DNA from: an uncultured Paraprevotella sp.
GTDB taxonomy: Bacteria > Bacteroidota > Bacteroidia > Bacteroidales > Bacteroidaceae
NCBI GenBank assembly: GCA_944321525.1
Contig: CALULQ010000010.1
Location: 1 to 64,000, forward strand
DNA length: 64,000 nucleotides
Direction of reading: 5' to 3'
Under the pieces are notes generated by a model. The model was not told where the DNA came from, did not search any database, and worked only from the letters and a program-made list of their open reading frames with translations. Positions 38,630 to 47,370 of the stretch are shown here, one piece after another (positions within the stretch are counted from its first letter, which is position 1; every line of letters begins with the position of its first letter). Both the position numbers and the translations under genes were made by a program.

Positions 38630-38833
38630 TTATACCTTATTATAATAATATTGTTTTATTCGTTTCGTGTTCTTTTTGTCCGCCGAAGTAGCCCTTTTTT
38701 CATCCGCCTGCTGCGGAACTTTCAGCCTGCTTGGCTTTATCAACATTCTTATACATAATTTAAGTCGGCGTGCCTTCTTTCAACCTCTCGTTTATCATTG
38801 TTTAACCTTGGGGCGCTTCCTTTTTCGTTATTT

Positions 38834-38869
38834 CAAAGTTACTACCAAATTTTCTTTTTCGTAAATTTG
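38834..38869. promoter_or_regulatory. Overlapping divergent promoters of the atp operon and lysR
   Basis: Leftward TAACTTTG at 38834-38841 (atp operon) and rightward TAAATTTG at 38862-38869 (lysR). Each box lies about where the other's -33 element should be. The atp leader would be ~205 bases; the region 38621-38833 shows no gene. Confidence 0.5.
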
Positions 38870-38908
38870 CAGAATTAATAATATTCATGATTTCTATTGG
38901 AATTTCTT

Positions 38909-39880
38909 ATGGAATTGACACCGCTGAGATACTTCGTCAAGTTGGCCGATGTGCTATCCTTCACAGAAGCCGCAAAGGAACTTTTTATAACTCAAAGCAC
39001 TTTGTCGCTGAGCATCAAGCAGCTGGAAGAAGAGCTGGGCGTGAACCTTTTCGACCGAATCGGGAAGAAAGTGTTTCTGACCGATGCCGGGAGCGATTTC
39101 CTGGCCTGCGCGCGCAAGGCGCTCGAGGAGGTGGAATACGGCGTGCAGCACCTGAAAGAAATGCAACACGTATGCACGGGGAAGGTGAGAATCGGAGTGA
39201 TATACAGCCTGTTCCAGTTGCTGAACCATTGCGTGCTGAATTTCACGCGGGCCTTTCCCAAGGCCGAACTTTCCATCGTGTATTCCCATTCGGTGCTGGA
39301 ACTGGTGGAGCTGATCAACTCCAACAAGCTGGATTTCGCCTTGAGCTATAATCCCCAGGACGTGTCGGCACTGACGGAGTCCACGGAGTATGCCAGCCTG
39401 CCCCTGTGCGTCATTGCCCACGAGCACCATCCGGTGGCGGTGCGCAAGCGTTTCTCGCTGGCAGACCTGAACGAGTTCCCCCTCGTGTTCCTCGAAAAGG
39501 AGCTTTACACCCGCAAGGTGATAGACCGGATGCTGGCCCAATACAAGGTGAAGGTGAAGCCGCAGATAGAAGTCAACAGCACGCCTTTGTTGCTGGAGAT
39601 GTTGCGCACAGGGCATTGGATCACCATCCTGCCGCAGGACGCCACGGTGGGCAGCCCGGGGCTGAAGGCCGTCCCCATCAAGGAGAAGACCGAGATGATG
39701 CACGTGTGCCTGCTGTCGCTCAAAGGGAAGAGGCACTCGTTGCTGGCAGAGAAGTTCCTGGACGTGTTGAAAGAGGGAACGCAAAAGATTGAGGCCCTCA
39801 GGCTCTCCGGCCGGAAAGGGACGGGGTGGACCGAAGGCGACGCCGCGGCGGACGCACGGCTGTCGGCCCCCGGCAGATGA
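38909..39880 (+). CDS. LysR-family transcriptional regulator
   Basis: 323 residues. The N-terminal helix-turn-helix (LRYFVKLADVLSFTEAAKELFITQSTLSLSIKQLEEELGVNLFDR) is typical. A periplasmic-binding-protein-like effector domain follows (GKVRIGVIYSLFQLLNHCV, then ITILPQDA), and the last ~25 residues form a Gly/Ala-rich extension. Not the OxyR subgroup by N-terminus. It is divergent from the ATP synthase operon and 39 bases upstream of pncB. LysR proteins usually control the divergent or following gene, so either is a candidate target. Confidence 0.92.
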   Translation: MELTPLRYFVKLADVLSFTEAAKELFITQSTLSLSIKQLEEELGVNLFDRIGKKVFLTDAGSDFLACARKALEEVEYGVQHLKEMQHVCTGKVRIGVIYSLFQLLNHCVLNFTRAFPKAELSIVYSHSVLELVELINSNKLDFALSYNPQDVSALTESTEYASLPLCVIAHEHHPVAVRKRFSLADLNEFPLVFLEKELYTRKVIDRMLAQYKVKVKPQIEVNSTPLLLEMLRTGHWITILPQDATVGSPGLKAVPIKEKTEMMHVCLLSLKGKRHSLLAEKFLDVLKEGTQKIEALRLSGRKGTGWTEGDAAADARLSAPGR

Positions 39881-39919
39881 ACGGATTTTTGGTTTTGAGA
39901 ACAGAATAAATTACGCGAT

Positions 39920-41125
39920 ATGAAAAGAATAATCAATCATTTCACAGACGACGACCTGTATAAGCTCACCATGTGTTGCGCGGTCATCGACAATTTCCCA
40001 CGCGCGCAGGTGAAATACCAATTCACCGACCGCGACCGCACGGTGTATCCCCCGGGATTCGCCGAAGAACTGATGGAGCAGGTGGCCATGCTCGAGGACG
40101 TGGCCATCACGGAAGAAGAAATAGACTTCATGCGCCATCGCTGCAGCTACATCCCCGGATGGTTCTACACCTACCTGAAAGGCTACCGCTTCAGCCGCAA
40201 ATGGGTGAAGGCGTGGCAGGACGACGAAGGCCACTTGTCGGTGGAGTTTGAAGGCAGCTGGGCCGACACCATACTGCTCGAGGTGAAGGTGCTGGCCATC
40301 ATTTCGGAACTCTACTACCGCATGGCGGGCATGGACGGAGGCTTCGACTACGATGCCTATTACCGCAAGACATACGAGAAGGCCTCGAGGCTGCTGGAGG
40401 CCGGTTGCGTGTTCAGCGACTTCGGCACGCGCCGCCGCGCCTCGTTCGAAGCCGAGGAGGCGGTGGTGCGCGCCATGAAGGACTGCCAACGCAGCCGCGA
40501 GTGGCCCGGACGGTTCGTGGGCACCAGCAACGTCTATCTGGCCATGGCGCACGACCTCTTGCCCGTGGGCACCATGGCCCACGAGTTTGTCTGTGCCATC
40601 GGAGGAATGTACGGGCCGCAGATGGCCAACCACATCGCCATGAACTCTTGGCGGAACACGTTCCGCGGGGCATTGGGCACCTATCTCTACGACAGCTTCG
40701 GGTGGGACATCTTCAGCCTGAACTTCTCGGAAGACTTTGCCAACCTGTTCAAGGGGCTGCGCGTGGACAGCGGGGACAACCGCGAAGAGCTGCGCAAGAT
40801 TGTGGAGAAATACCGCTCGCTGGGCATCGACCCGCGCACGAAGCAGGTGGTGTTCAGCAATGCGCTCGACACGGACGCCGCCATCGAAATCCAGAGTTAT
40901 GCCAAAGACTTTTGCCAGCCGTCGTTCGGCATCGGCACGCACTTCACCAACGACTTCGACGGCGTGAAGCCGATGAACATCGTCATCAAGCTTGTGGCCG
41001 TGAAAATCACCGAACTCTGGACCTTCTACAACGACACTTGCAAGTTGAGCGAAGACGACGGCAAGCACACCGGCAAGCCCGAGGTCATCCGCCGCTTCAT
41101 GGAGGCGCTGCACATGGAGGGATGA
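39920..41125 (+). CDS. pncB: Nicotinate phosphoribosyltransferase
   Basis: 401-residue NAD-salvage enzyme that couples nicotinate and PRPP into nicotinate mononucleotide with ATP stimulation. The histidine that becomes phosphorylated is H221 in GTMAHEF. RVDSGDNREEL and the late KPMNIVIKL segment contribute to the phosphoribosyl site. Length matches the family. A short gap after lysR suggests possible co-transcription. Confidence 0.95.
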   Translation: MKRIINHFTDDDLYKLTMCCAVIDNFPRAQVKYQFTDRDRTVYPPGFAEELMEQVAMLEDVAITEEEIDFMRHRCSYIPGWFYTYLKGYRFSRKWVKAWQDDEGHLSVEFEGSWADTILLEVKVLAIISELYYRMAGMDGGFDYDAYYRKTYEKASRLLEAGCVFSDFGTRRRASFEAEEAVVRAMKDCQRSREWPGRFVGTSNVYLAMAHDLLPVGTMAHEFVCAIGGMYGPQMANHIAMNSWRNTFRGALGTYLYDSFGWDIFSLNFSEDFANLFKGLRVDSGDNREELRKIVEKYRSLGIDPRTKQVVFSNALDTDAAIEIQSYAKDFCQPSFGIGTHFTNDFDGVKPMNIVIKLVAVKITELWTFYNDTCKLSEDDGKHTGKPEVIRRFMEALHMEG

Positions 41126-41797
41126 CCGGCAGCCGGAGCCTCTTCCCGGCGATATCCGGATTTTATAGGGGGGCTTTATGGCTGGGTAAAAAAACTTTAA
41201 TGCGGAAGGGCCATATGGCCTCCCTCTCCTTTTGTGCCGATACGCTTATGACGGTGCTCCGGCCGGAGGCGGCCGACAGGCCTCGTGCGGCGTGCCGTCC
41301 GTGCCCGATGCCCCATCCCTTCGTGCGGAGGCCGCCAGCGTACTCTGCGGCAAGTACTCGAGTACTCTCCGCAGAGTACTCGAGTGCCTTGCGGAAAGCA
41401 CGATTCGGCATTCCGCAAGGCATTTGCCCGCTTTCCGCGGCCATAAAGTCGGAAATGTGGATGCCGTTCCAGCACGCAACGCGCGATTTCGGGATAAGAA
41501 AAGGCAGGGAGAAACCATTTTACGAGCGCCCCATGGGAAAACCATTGCATGGTGCAGACGGGATAAAATCAGGACATACTTCAGCCGATGGGAGCGTTGC
41601 GGAGATTTTTTCGGAACAGTCCCCGCTGACAATGTTCTTCTCACCCTGGAGCTTGAAATGGCAAAAATGGCAATCCGAGGTTGAAATTCAGCGGGCGGAC
41701 TCTTTCTTTATACCTTATTTCTATACATTGTCTCTGTTTTTATCGGATGAGAATAGTTAAAAATGACTGATAATAAACAGAGTTCGCATAAAATATC
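41126..41797. other. Long spacer between pncB and nitroreductase genes
   Basis: About 670 bases. It holds the palindromic element at 41324-41417 and, leftward, the decamer ATAAGGTATA at 41709-41718. I looked for RNase P, tmRNA and SRP RNA features and found none. Frames open across it show no recognisable protein. Confidence 0.55.
41324..41417 (+). repeat. GTAC-palindrome element, copy 5 (94 bp, forward)
   Basis: TGCGGAG (41324-41330) and TTCCGCA (41411-41417) ends. It has three units, cores TCTGCGGCAA, TCTCCGCAGA (inverted) and CTTGCGGAAA. In the third unit both stem ends changed together, GTGC paired with GCAC instead of GTAC with GTAC, a compensatory change that keeps the hairpin. The only copy between two genes on the same strand. 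Confidence 0.9.
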
Positions 41798-41805
41798 TAC
41801 CTTTG
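41798..41805 (+). promoter_or_regulatory. Promoter -7 box for the nitroreductase-EamA pair
   Basis: TACCTTTG, 20 bases before the first ATG at 41826. Confidence 0.55.
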
Positions 41806-41825
41806 CAGCCGGTAAATAAAGATGC

Positions 41826-42359
41826 ATGATGGATTTTTCAGAATTAGTACAAAAAAGGCAGAGCGACCGGAAGTATGAACGGCGTCCGGTGGACCGCGAT
41901 TTGGTCGTGCGCTGCCTCGAAGCCGCCAGGCTGGCGCCTTCGGCTTGCAATTCACAGCCATGGAAGTTCGTGGTGGTGGACGACCCCGATTTGGTGAAAC
42001 AAATAGGGGAGGCCGCGGCCAGTCTGGGCATGAACGGATTTGCCCGCGAGGTGCCGGTCATCGTGGCCGTGGTGTTGGAGAAGATGAACCTCACGGCGCG
42101 CATCGGCAGCGTCATTAAAGACAAGGAATATTCGTTGCTCGATGTGGGCATCGCGGTGGAGCATTTCTGCCTGCAGGCAGCCGAACTGGGGCTGGGCACG
42201 TGCATCATGGGGTGGTTCGACGAGAAGAAGGTGAAGAAGCTTCTGGGCATCGGCAGCAAGCGCGTCCCCCTCTTGGTGTCGCTGGGCTATCCGGCGGGAG
42301 AAACGCGCCGCAAAGCGCGCAAGGCATTGGACGAAATGAGCTGTTGGAACAAATATTAA
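41826..42359 (+). CDS. Nitroreductase-family FMN oxidoreductase
   Basis: 177 residues; two adjacent ATGs (41826, 41829). The FMN-binding QKRQSDRKYERRPV and APSACNSQPWKFVVV patterns at the N-terminus and GLGTCIMGWFDEKKVKKLLG near the end are typical of the short nitroreductase group. It is an NAD(P)H- and FMN-dependent enzyme whose natural substrate is unknown. Ten bases before the EamA transporter start, so the two are an operon. Confidence 0.92.
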   Translation: MMDFSELVQKRQSDRKYERRPVDRDLVVRCLEAARLAPSACNSQPWKFVVVDDPDLVKQIGEAAASLGMNGFAREVPVIVAVVLEKMNLTARIGSVIKDKEYSLLDVGIAVEHFCLQAAELGLGTCIMGWFDEKKVKKLLGIGSKRVPLLVSLGYPAGETRRKARKALDEMSCWNKY

Positions 42360-42369
42360 AATTGGAAAT

Positions 42370-43281
42370 ATGGATAATGTGAAACTGAAAGGCTATCTTT
42401 TTGGCGTGATTGCCTCTGTGAGCTACGGTTTGAATCCTTTGTTTGCCCTTCCGCTGTATGCCTCGGGCATGCTGGTGGATTCCGTGTTGTTCTATCGCTA
42501 TGCCTTTGCCCTGTTGTGTCTGGCGGTCGTGATGAAGCTGAGCGGGCAGTCGTTTGCGCTGAAGCGGCAGGAGATTCTTCCGCTGATGGTCATGGGGTTG
42601 TTGTTCTCCTTTTCGTCATTGTTCCTGTTCGAGAGTTTCAACTACATGGACGCAGGCATCGCGTCGACGATTCTGTTCATGTATCCCGTGCTCGTGGCTG
42701 TGATTATGGCACTGTTCTTCAAGGAGCGGTTGAGCCTGGTGAAGGCCCTGTCGATAGCCACGGCTTTTGTGGGCATCACGTTCTTGTATGAAGGCGAGGG
42801 AGGCGTGACGCTGAACCTCACGGGCGTTTGCTTCGTATTGCTGTCGTCCTTGACCTATGCCTTGTATATTGTGGGCGTCAACCGTTCCTCGCTGAAGGAG
42901 ATGCCGGGCCTGAAACTGACGTTTTATGCCATATTGTTCGGCTCGTTGGTTTACATTGTCCGGCTTCGCGGCTGCGTGGACCTGCAGTTGCTGGAAAGCG
43001 CGGATCAGTGGGTGAATGCCTTGGGGTTGGCTTTGTTCCCCTCGGTCATTTCCATGGTGACGATAGCCAAGTCCATCCGCTTCATCGGTCCGACCCCGGC
43101 CGCCATTCTGGGCGCCTTGGAGCCGCTGACGGCTTTGTTCGTGGGTGTTGTGGTGTTCCACGAGCGGCTCACTGCCGGCAACATGGTGGGCATCGTTCTT
43201 GTTTTGGCGGCAGTGACATTGGTGGCAGCCGGACCGGCTGGGTTGGCCCGTCTGAAAGCCGCATGGCATAAGGAAGGCTGA
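42370..43281 (+). CDS. EamA/DMT-family membrane transporter
   Basis: 303 residues with ten hydrophobic helices in two repeated EamA halves; the phrase GIASTILFMYPVLVAVIMALFFKERL in the first half is echoed by GPTPAAILGALEPLTALFVGVVVFHERL in the second. Inner-membrane drug/metabolite exporter superfamily; substrate unknown. Second gene after the nitroreductase, then a strong terminator. Confidence 0.92.
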   Translation: MDNVKLKGYLFGVIASVSYGLNPLFALPLYASGMLVDSVLFYRYAFALLCLAVVMKLSGQSFALKRQEILPLMVMGLLFSFSSLFLFESFNYMDAGIASTILFMYPVLVAVIMALFFKERLSLVKALSIATAFVGITFLYEGEGGVTLNLTGVCFVLLSSLTYALYIVGVNRSSLKEMPGLKLTFYAILFGSLVYIVRLRGCVDLQLLESADQWVNALGLALFPSVISMVTIAKSIRFIGPTPAAILGALEPLTALFVGVVVFHERLTAGNMVGIVLVLAAVTLVAAGPAGLARLKAAWHKEG

Positions 43282-43308
43282 GGAGTGCGGCACACGTAGC
43301 TATAAAGC

Positions 43309-43361
43309 AAAACAGAAGCGGGTGTATCCGAATCGGAACGATGGGATACACCCGCTTTTGT
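43309..43361. terminator. Bidirectional terminator between EamA and lipoprotein genes
   Basis: AAGCGGGTGTATCC (from 43316) pairs with GGATACACCCGCTT (to 43357), flanked by an A-rich left side and TTTTGTTTT on the right. Confidence 0.85.
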
Positions 43362-43421
43362 TTTGGGGAATGGGCAGCTGCCGTCTACGGTGTGGCGATG
43401 GCAGTCGGCCCGGGGACGGTG

Positions 43422-45065
43422 TCACGGGCGTTTCAGCAGTAAGGCCTCGTGGGCTTGCGCTACGCGGACCGATTCCGTGTCCGGCTGCCTTTCGTTGACC
43501 TTGAGGCGCGTGGCTTTCAAGTCTTCAATGTGGAGGCTGTTCCGGTCCGACAGGTCGAACATGGCGCTGGAGCTTGTGCCGGAGAGCTTGATGCTCCTGT
43601 GCCATTCGGATTTCAGGTCGATGGCGTCAGAGCTGATGCCCGAAATGAGGAGGTCGCCGCCACCCTTCATGCGGATTTGCAGGCTGTCGCACGAGAGGCC
43701 GCCTTCCAGCCGCAGGTCGCCGTTGCCCAGCATGTCGATGCAGAGCTTTCCGCAGTGTATGTGTTGGTTCACGGCCAGCTGTTTGTTGCCGGAAGAGGTG
43801 ATGTAGAGGTCTTGGCAACTGATGGGGCCGCACAGGATGTCACCGTCCACCGCGATGTGCAGCGTGGTGTCGCTTTCAATTCCGTCTTTCAGGATAAGCA
43901 GTCCGGTGCCGGCGTTCCGGATGGAAGTGACGGGAGGTGCTTTCAGTTCCACCCATTGCGGCGAGGGAGAAACGATGTGGGGATAACGCTTCATGTTGAG
44001 CAGGAAAGTGCCCCGACGGTCGACGAATGTCTCCATGTAGGACAGCAGGTTGCCCGGGGCCGTGATTTCCACGTCGGGTTCACCGGGGGTGGGCGTGTAG
44101 ACGACATCCACGGTGGTGATGGTGACGATGCGGTTGAATCCCTTGGCTTCTATCTTCCGGCTCTCGTGGTTGATGTCCGGCGACACTTCCACCGTCTGCA
44201 CCTTGCCTACGGCCGTCACTTCATACACACCGGCGTATCCCGCGGCGAAGCCTTCGCCGGAGCGCCCCATGTCTTTCACCTGCAGTTCGGCATAGGCCGG
44301 ATAGCCATTTCTCGTTCCTTGCGTGGCTTGGTCGTATGCTTGTTGGAGTTTCCCGCTCGGGTCGACAATCCAATAGAGCGTGGTGTCGTTGCAGGACACG
44401 AACGTGCTTATCTCGTGTCCGATGACCAGTTCGCCCTTCACGTGCTTCTCGGGCACGTCGGTGAGCACGATGCTTTCCGGATCGAAGAGCGGCGCTTCCT
44501 GTCCGATTTCCACGAAGATGGCCAGGTCCGGGTGGCTGTCGTGCACCTCGAAGTAGCGCGTCCCACTGTTGCCCATGCCCCAGCCGTTGCAGGTGGCCGG
44601 GACGGCTTCTTTCTGGCTCTGAGCCTCAACCTGCTCGGCGTAGTCGCCTTTGGGCACCAGAATGTAGCGGGTGACGCCCTCGCGGTCGCACTCCTCTTCC
44701 CGGAATTTGCAGGTTTGTGTCGCGTCCCATCCCGGCGTGCTTGCCAGGATGTCCAGCACGTCGTCGATGTCGCCGTCCTCGATGGTGAACAGCTTGATGA
44801 CTTGCCGGCGGCTGTGGCGCATGCTGTCGCTCTGTTCCACGACCGCCCCGTGGAGTATGGCGTCGGTGGACACGTGTGTGCGGTGGTCTCGTTGCGCCCA
44901 GAATTTCAGGCCTGCGCCGGTCACGATTTCCCATTCAAAGCCTTCGCGGGCCGGAGCAGACGGTTGGCCGGGGAATGCCGGTAGGTTTTCGTCCCGCTGA
45001 CCGAAGCATCCGGTCAGAATAAAGAGGCAAACAGCGATGAGCGCATTTGTTGCATAGTTTTTCAT
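43422..45065 (-). CDS. Lipoprotein with GIN-type (DUF2807) adhesin-head domain
   Basis: 547 residues. Lipoprotein signal MKNYATNALIAVCLFILTGC. Residues ~30-320 are an unrecognised region. The C-terminal ~240 residues form a repetitive beta-helix-like domain with the DUF2807/GIN pattern: VDVVYTPTPGEPDVEITAPGNLL, then turns rich in G-N-G and G-G-G (MLGNGDLRLEGGLSCDSLQIRMKGGGDLLISG). Such domains are common in Bacteroidetes surface lipoproteins, role undefined. The cysteine count in the N-terminal part is high for an exported protein. Single gene after the glutamine synthetase terminator. Confidence 0.8.
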   Translation of the reverse strand: MKNYATNALIAVCLFILTGCFGQRDENLPAFPGQPSAPAREGFEWEIVTGAGLKFWAQRDHRTHVSTDAILHGAVVEQSDSMRHSRRQVIKLFTIEDGDIDDVLDILASTPGWDATQTCKFREEECDREGVTRYILVPKGDYAEQVEAQSQKEAVPATCNGWGMGNSGTRYFEVHDSHPDLAIFVEIGQEAPLFDPESIVLTDVPEKHVKGELVIGHEISTFVSCNDTTLYWIVDPSGKLQQAYDQATQGTRNGYPAYAELQVKDMGRSGEGFAAGYAGVYEVTAVGKVQTVEVSPDINHESRKIEAKGFNRIVTITTVDVVYTPTPGEPDVEITAPGNLLSYMETFVDRRGTFLLNMKRYPHIVSPSPQWVELKAPPVTSIRNAGTGLLILKDGIESDTTLHIAVDGDILCGPISCQDLYITSSGNKQLAVNQHIHCGKLCIDMLGNGDLRLEGGLSCDSLQIRMKGGGDLLISGISSDAIDLKSEWHRSIKLSGTSSSAMFDLSDRNSLHIEDLKATRLKVNERQPDTESVRVAQAHEALLLKRP

Positions 45066-45087
45066 GATGGATGAATTGTTACGTAAT

Positions 45088-45132
45088 TAAAAAATAAGGC
45101 GCCTTCCCGCATAAGGGCATGCGGGAAGACGC
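45088..45132 (-). terminator. Terminator of the aguA-aguB-glnN operon
   Basis: 14-bp arms GCGCCTTCCCGCAT (45099-45112) and ATGCGGGAAGACGC (45119-45132) with one mismatch, followed leftward by TTATTTTTTAATT. Confidence 0.85.
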
Positions 45133-45143
45133 GGTATGGATTC

Positions 45144-47336
45144 TTATCGGATGAACAAGAGTTCGCGGTATTTCGGCAACGGCCACATCTCGTCGTCCAC
45201 GATGAGTTCCAGCTTGTCCACGTGGTAGCGGATGCTTTCCAGCATGGGCGCTACGGTGTCGTGGTAGGCAATGGCCTTCTCGCGGATGTTCTCGATGCGG
45301 TTGGCCACCTTCCGGTTCTCCACCATGAGGTTGATGTTTTCCGCGATGAAGCTGGAGTGGGCCGCAATCTTCTCAATCAGTTCCAGGTTCTTGGCGTTCA
45401 GCTGGGCTGCTTTTTCGGCAGGGAACACCTCCTGGACCTTATGCACGTTGTCGATCAAGGCACTTTGGTAGCGCGTGGCCACGGGGATGATGTGGTTCAT
45501 GCACATGTCGCCGAAAATGCGCGCCTCGATTTGCACCTTTTTCGTGTAGGTCTCCCATTTGATTTCGTTTCGAGCTTCGATTTCGTTGCGCGTGAACACG
45601 TGAGTGGCCTCGAACATCTTCACGCTGCTTTCGTCCAAATAGCGGTCGAAGACGAGCGGACAGCTGCGCTCCGTGTCCAGCCCGCGGCGCCGGGCCTCGG
45701 CTTGCCATTCTTCGGAGTATCCGTTCCCGTCGAAGTGGATGGGCTTGCAGGTCTTGATGTCCTCGCGCACCACTTGCAGGATGGCTTTGGTCTTGTCGAC
45801 GCCCTTTTCTATCAAGGCGTCCACCCGCTTCTTGAAGTCGATGAGGGCTTCCGCCATGGCGGCGTTGAGTACAATCATCGCGGCGGCGCAGTTGGCCTGC
45901 GAGCCGACGGCACGGAATTCGAAACGGTTGCCCGTGAAAGCGAAAGGCGACGTCCGGTTGCGGTCGGTGTTGTCGAACATCAGTTCGGGAATCTGAGGAA
46001 TGTCGAGTTTCATGCCGTGCTTGCTGGCCACGTCGATGAGTTCGTCGTCCGTGGAGTTTTCCAGATGCTCCAGTATGTCGCTCAGCTGCTGCCCGAGGAA
46101 GGAAGAGATGATGGCCGGGGGTGCCTCGTTGCCGCCCAGCCGGTGGGCGTTGGTGGCACTCATGATGGACGCCTTGAGCAATCCGTTGTGGCGGTAGACG
46201 GCCATCAGCGTTTCCACGATGAACGTGACGAAGCGCAGATTGTCGGTCGGTGTCTTGCCAGGTCCGTGGAGCAGTATGCCGGTGTCGGTGGCCAGCGACC
46301 AGTTGTTGTGCTTGCCCGACCCGTTGATGCCGGCAAACGGCTTTTCGTGCAGCAGGCAGCGGAAGCCGTGTTTGCGGGCTATCTTCTTCATGAGCGACAT
46401 GAGCAGCATGTTGTGGTCCACGGCCAGGTTGGTCTCTTCGAAGATGGGGGCCAGCTCGAACTGGTTGGGTGCCACTTCATTGTGGCGCGTCTTGCAGGGG
46501 ATGCCCAGTTCCAAGGCTTGGATTTCCAAGTCTTTCATGAATTCGGCCACGCGCTCGGGGATGGAGCCGAAGTAGTGGTCGTCCATCTGCTGGTTCTTGG
46601 CCGATTCGTGCCCCATCAGTGTGCGTCCCGTCATGAGCAGGTCCGGGCGGGTGGCATAGAGCCCTTCGTCCACGAGGAAGTATTCCTGTTCCCATCCCAG
46701 GTTCGAGATGACTTTCTTCACGTCGGAGTAGAAGTAGCGGCACACGTCGGTGGCGGCTTTGTCCACGGCGTGGATGGCCTTTTTCAGCGGGGCCTTGTAG
46801 TCGAGCGCCTCGCCGGTGTAGGAGATGAAAATGGTGGGAATCATCAAGGTGTCGCCCAGCACGAATACGGGCGAGGCCGTGTCCCAGGCAGAATAGCCGC
46901 GCGCTTCGAAGGTGGAGCGGATGCCGCCGTTGGGGAACGACGAGGCGTCGGATTCCTGCTGGATGAGCTGCTTGCCCGAAAATTCCTCCACCATGCCGCC
47001 TTTGCCGTCGTGCTCCACGAAGGCGTCGTGCTTCTCCGCCGTGCCTTCGGTCAGGGGCTGGAACCAGTGTGTGCAATGGGTGACACCCAGTTCCATGGCC
47101 CATTTCTTCATGCCGGCGGCCACGGCGTCGGCTGTTTGCAAATCGAGCAACGCCCCGTTGTCGATGACGTCGCACATCTTTTTATAAATATCAGCCGGGA
47201 GATATTTGAACATCTTCTGGCGGTTGAACACATACTTGCCGAAGAACTCGGACGGCCTTTCCGCAGGGGCGGGCACTCCCACCGCCTTCTTCTTGAAAGC
47301 CTCGCCTACGACTTCGAATCTTAATGAGGATGACAT
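45144..47336 (-). CDS. glnN: Glutamine synthetase type III
   Basis: 730 residues, the length of GSIII, which makes glutamine from glutamate, ammonia and ATP and is typical of Bacteroidetes. Recognisable are FASGLG-free GSIII features such as NAHRLGGNEAPPAIIS, the GINGSGKHNNWSL active-site loop, and GNRFEFRAVGSQANCA. No regulatory adenylylation loop of GSI is expected. Only 34 bases separate it from aguB on the same strand and no promoter box lies in that gap, so it looks like the last gene of an agmatine operon. The ATG directly follows the leader motif ATAAGGTAT. Confidence 0.96.
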   Translation of the reverse strand: MSSSLRFEVVGEAFKKKAVGVPAPAERPSEFFGKYVFNRQKMFKYLPADIYKKMCDVIDNGALLDLQTADAVAAGMKKWAMELGVTHCTHWFQPLTEGTAEKHDAFVEHDGKGGMVEEFSGKQLIQQESDASSFPNGGIRSTFEARGYSAWDTASPVFVLGDTLMIPTIFISYTGEALDYKAPLKKAIHAVDKAATDVCRYFYSDVKKVISNLGWEQEYFLVDEGLYATRPDLLMTGRTLMGHESAKNQQMDDHYFGSIPERVAEFMKDLEIQALELGIPCKTRHNEVAPNQFELAPIFEETNLAVDHNMLLMSLMKKIARKHGFRCLLHEKPFAGINGSGKHNNWSLATDTGILLHGPGKTPTDNLRFVTFIVETLMAVYRHNGLLKASIMSATNAHRLGGNEAPPAIISSFLGQQLSDILEHLENSTDDELIDVASKHGMKLDIPQIPELMFDNTDRNRTSPFAFTGNRFEFRAVGSQANCAAAMIVLNAAMAEALIDFKKRVDALIEKGVDKTKAILQVVREDIKTCKPIHFDGNGYSEEWQAEARRRGLDTERSCPLVFDRYLDESSVKMFEATHVFTRNEIEARNEIKWETYTKKVQIEARIFGDMCMNHIIPVATRYQSALIDNVHKVQEVFPAEKAAQLNAKNLELIEKIAAHSSFIAENINLMVENRKVANRIENIREKAIAYHDTVAPMLESIRYHVDKLELIVDDEMWPLPKYRELLFIR

Positions 47337-47370
47337 ATACCTTATTATATTATGAGATTAATGAATCGGG

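Noticed and set aside
40405..41760. 451-codon rightward frame downstream of and overlapping pncB
   Set aside because: It is an out-of-frame reading of pncB running into a repeat element; composition is Arg/His-rich and artefactual.
41126..41825. A structural RNA gene (RNase P, tmRNA, SRP) in the 700-base gap
   Set aside because: None of the conserved core motifs of these RNAs is visible.
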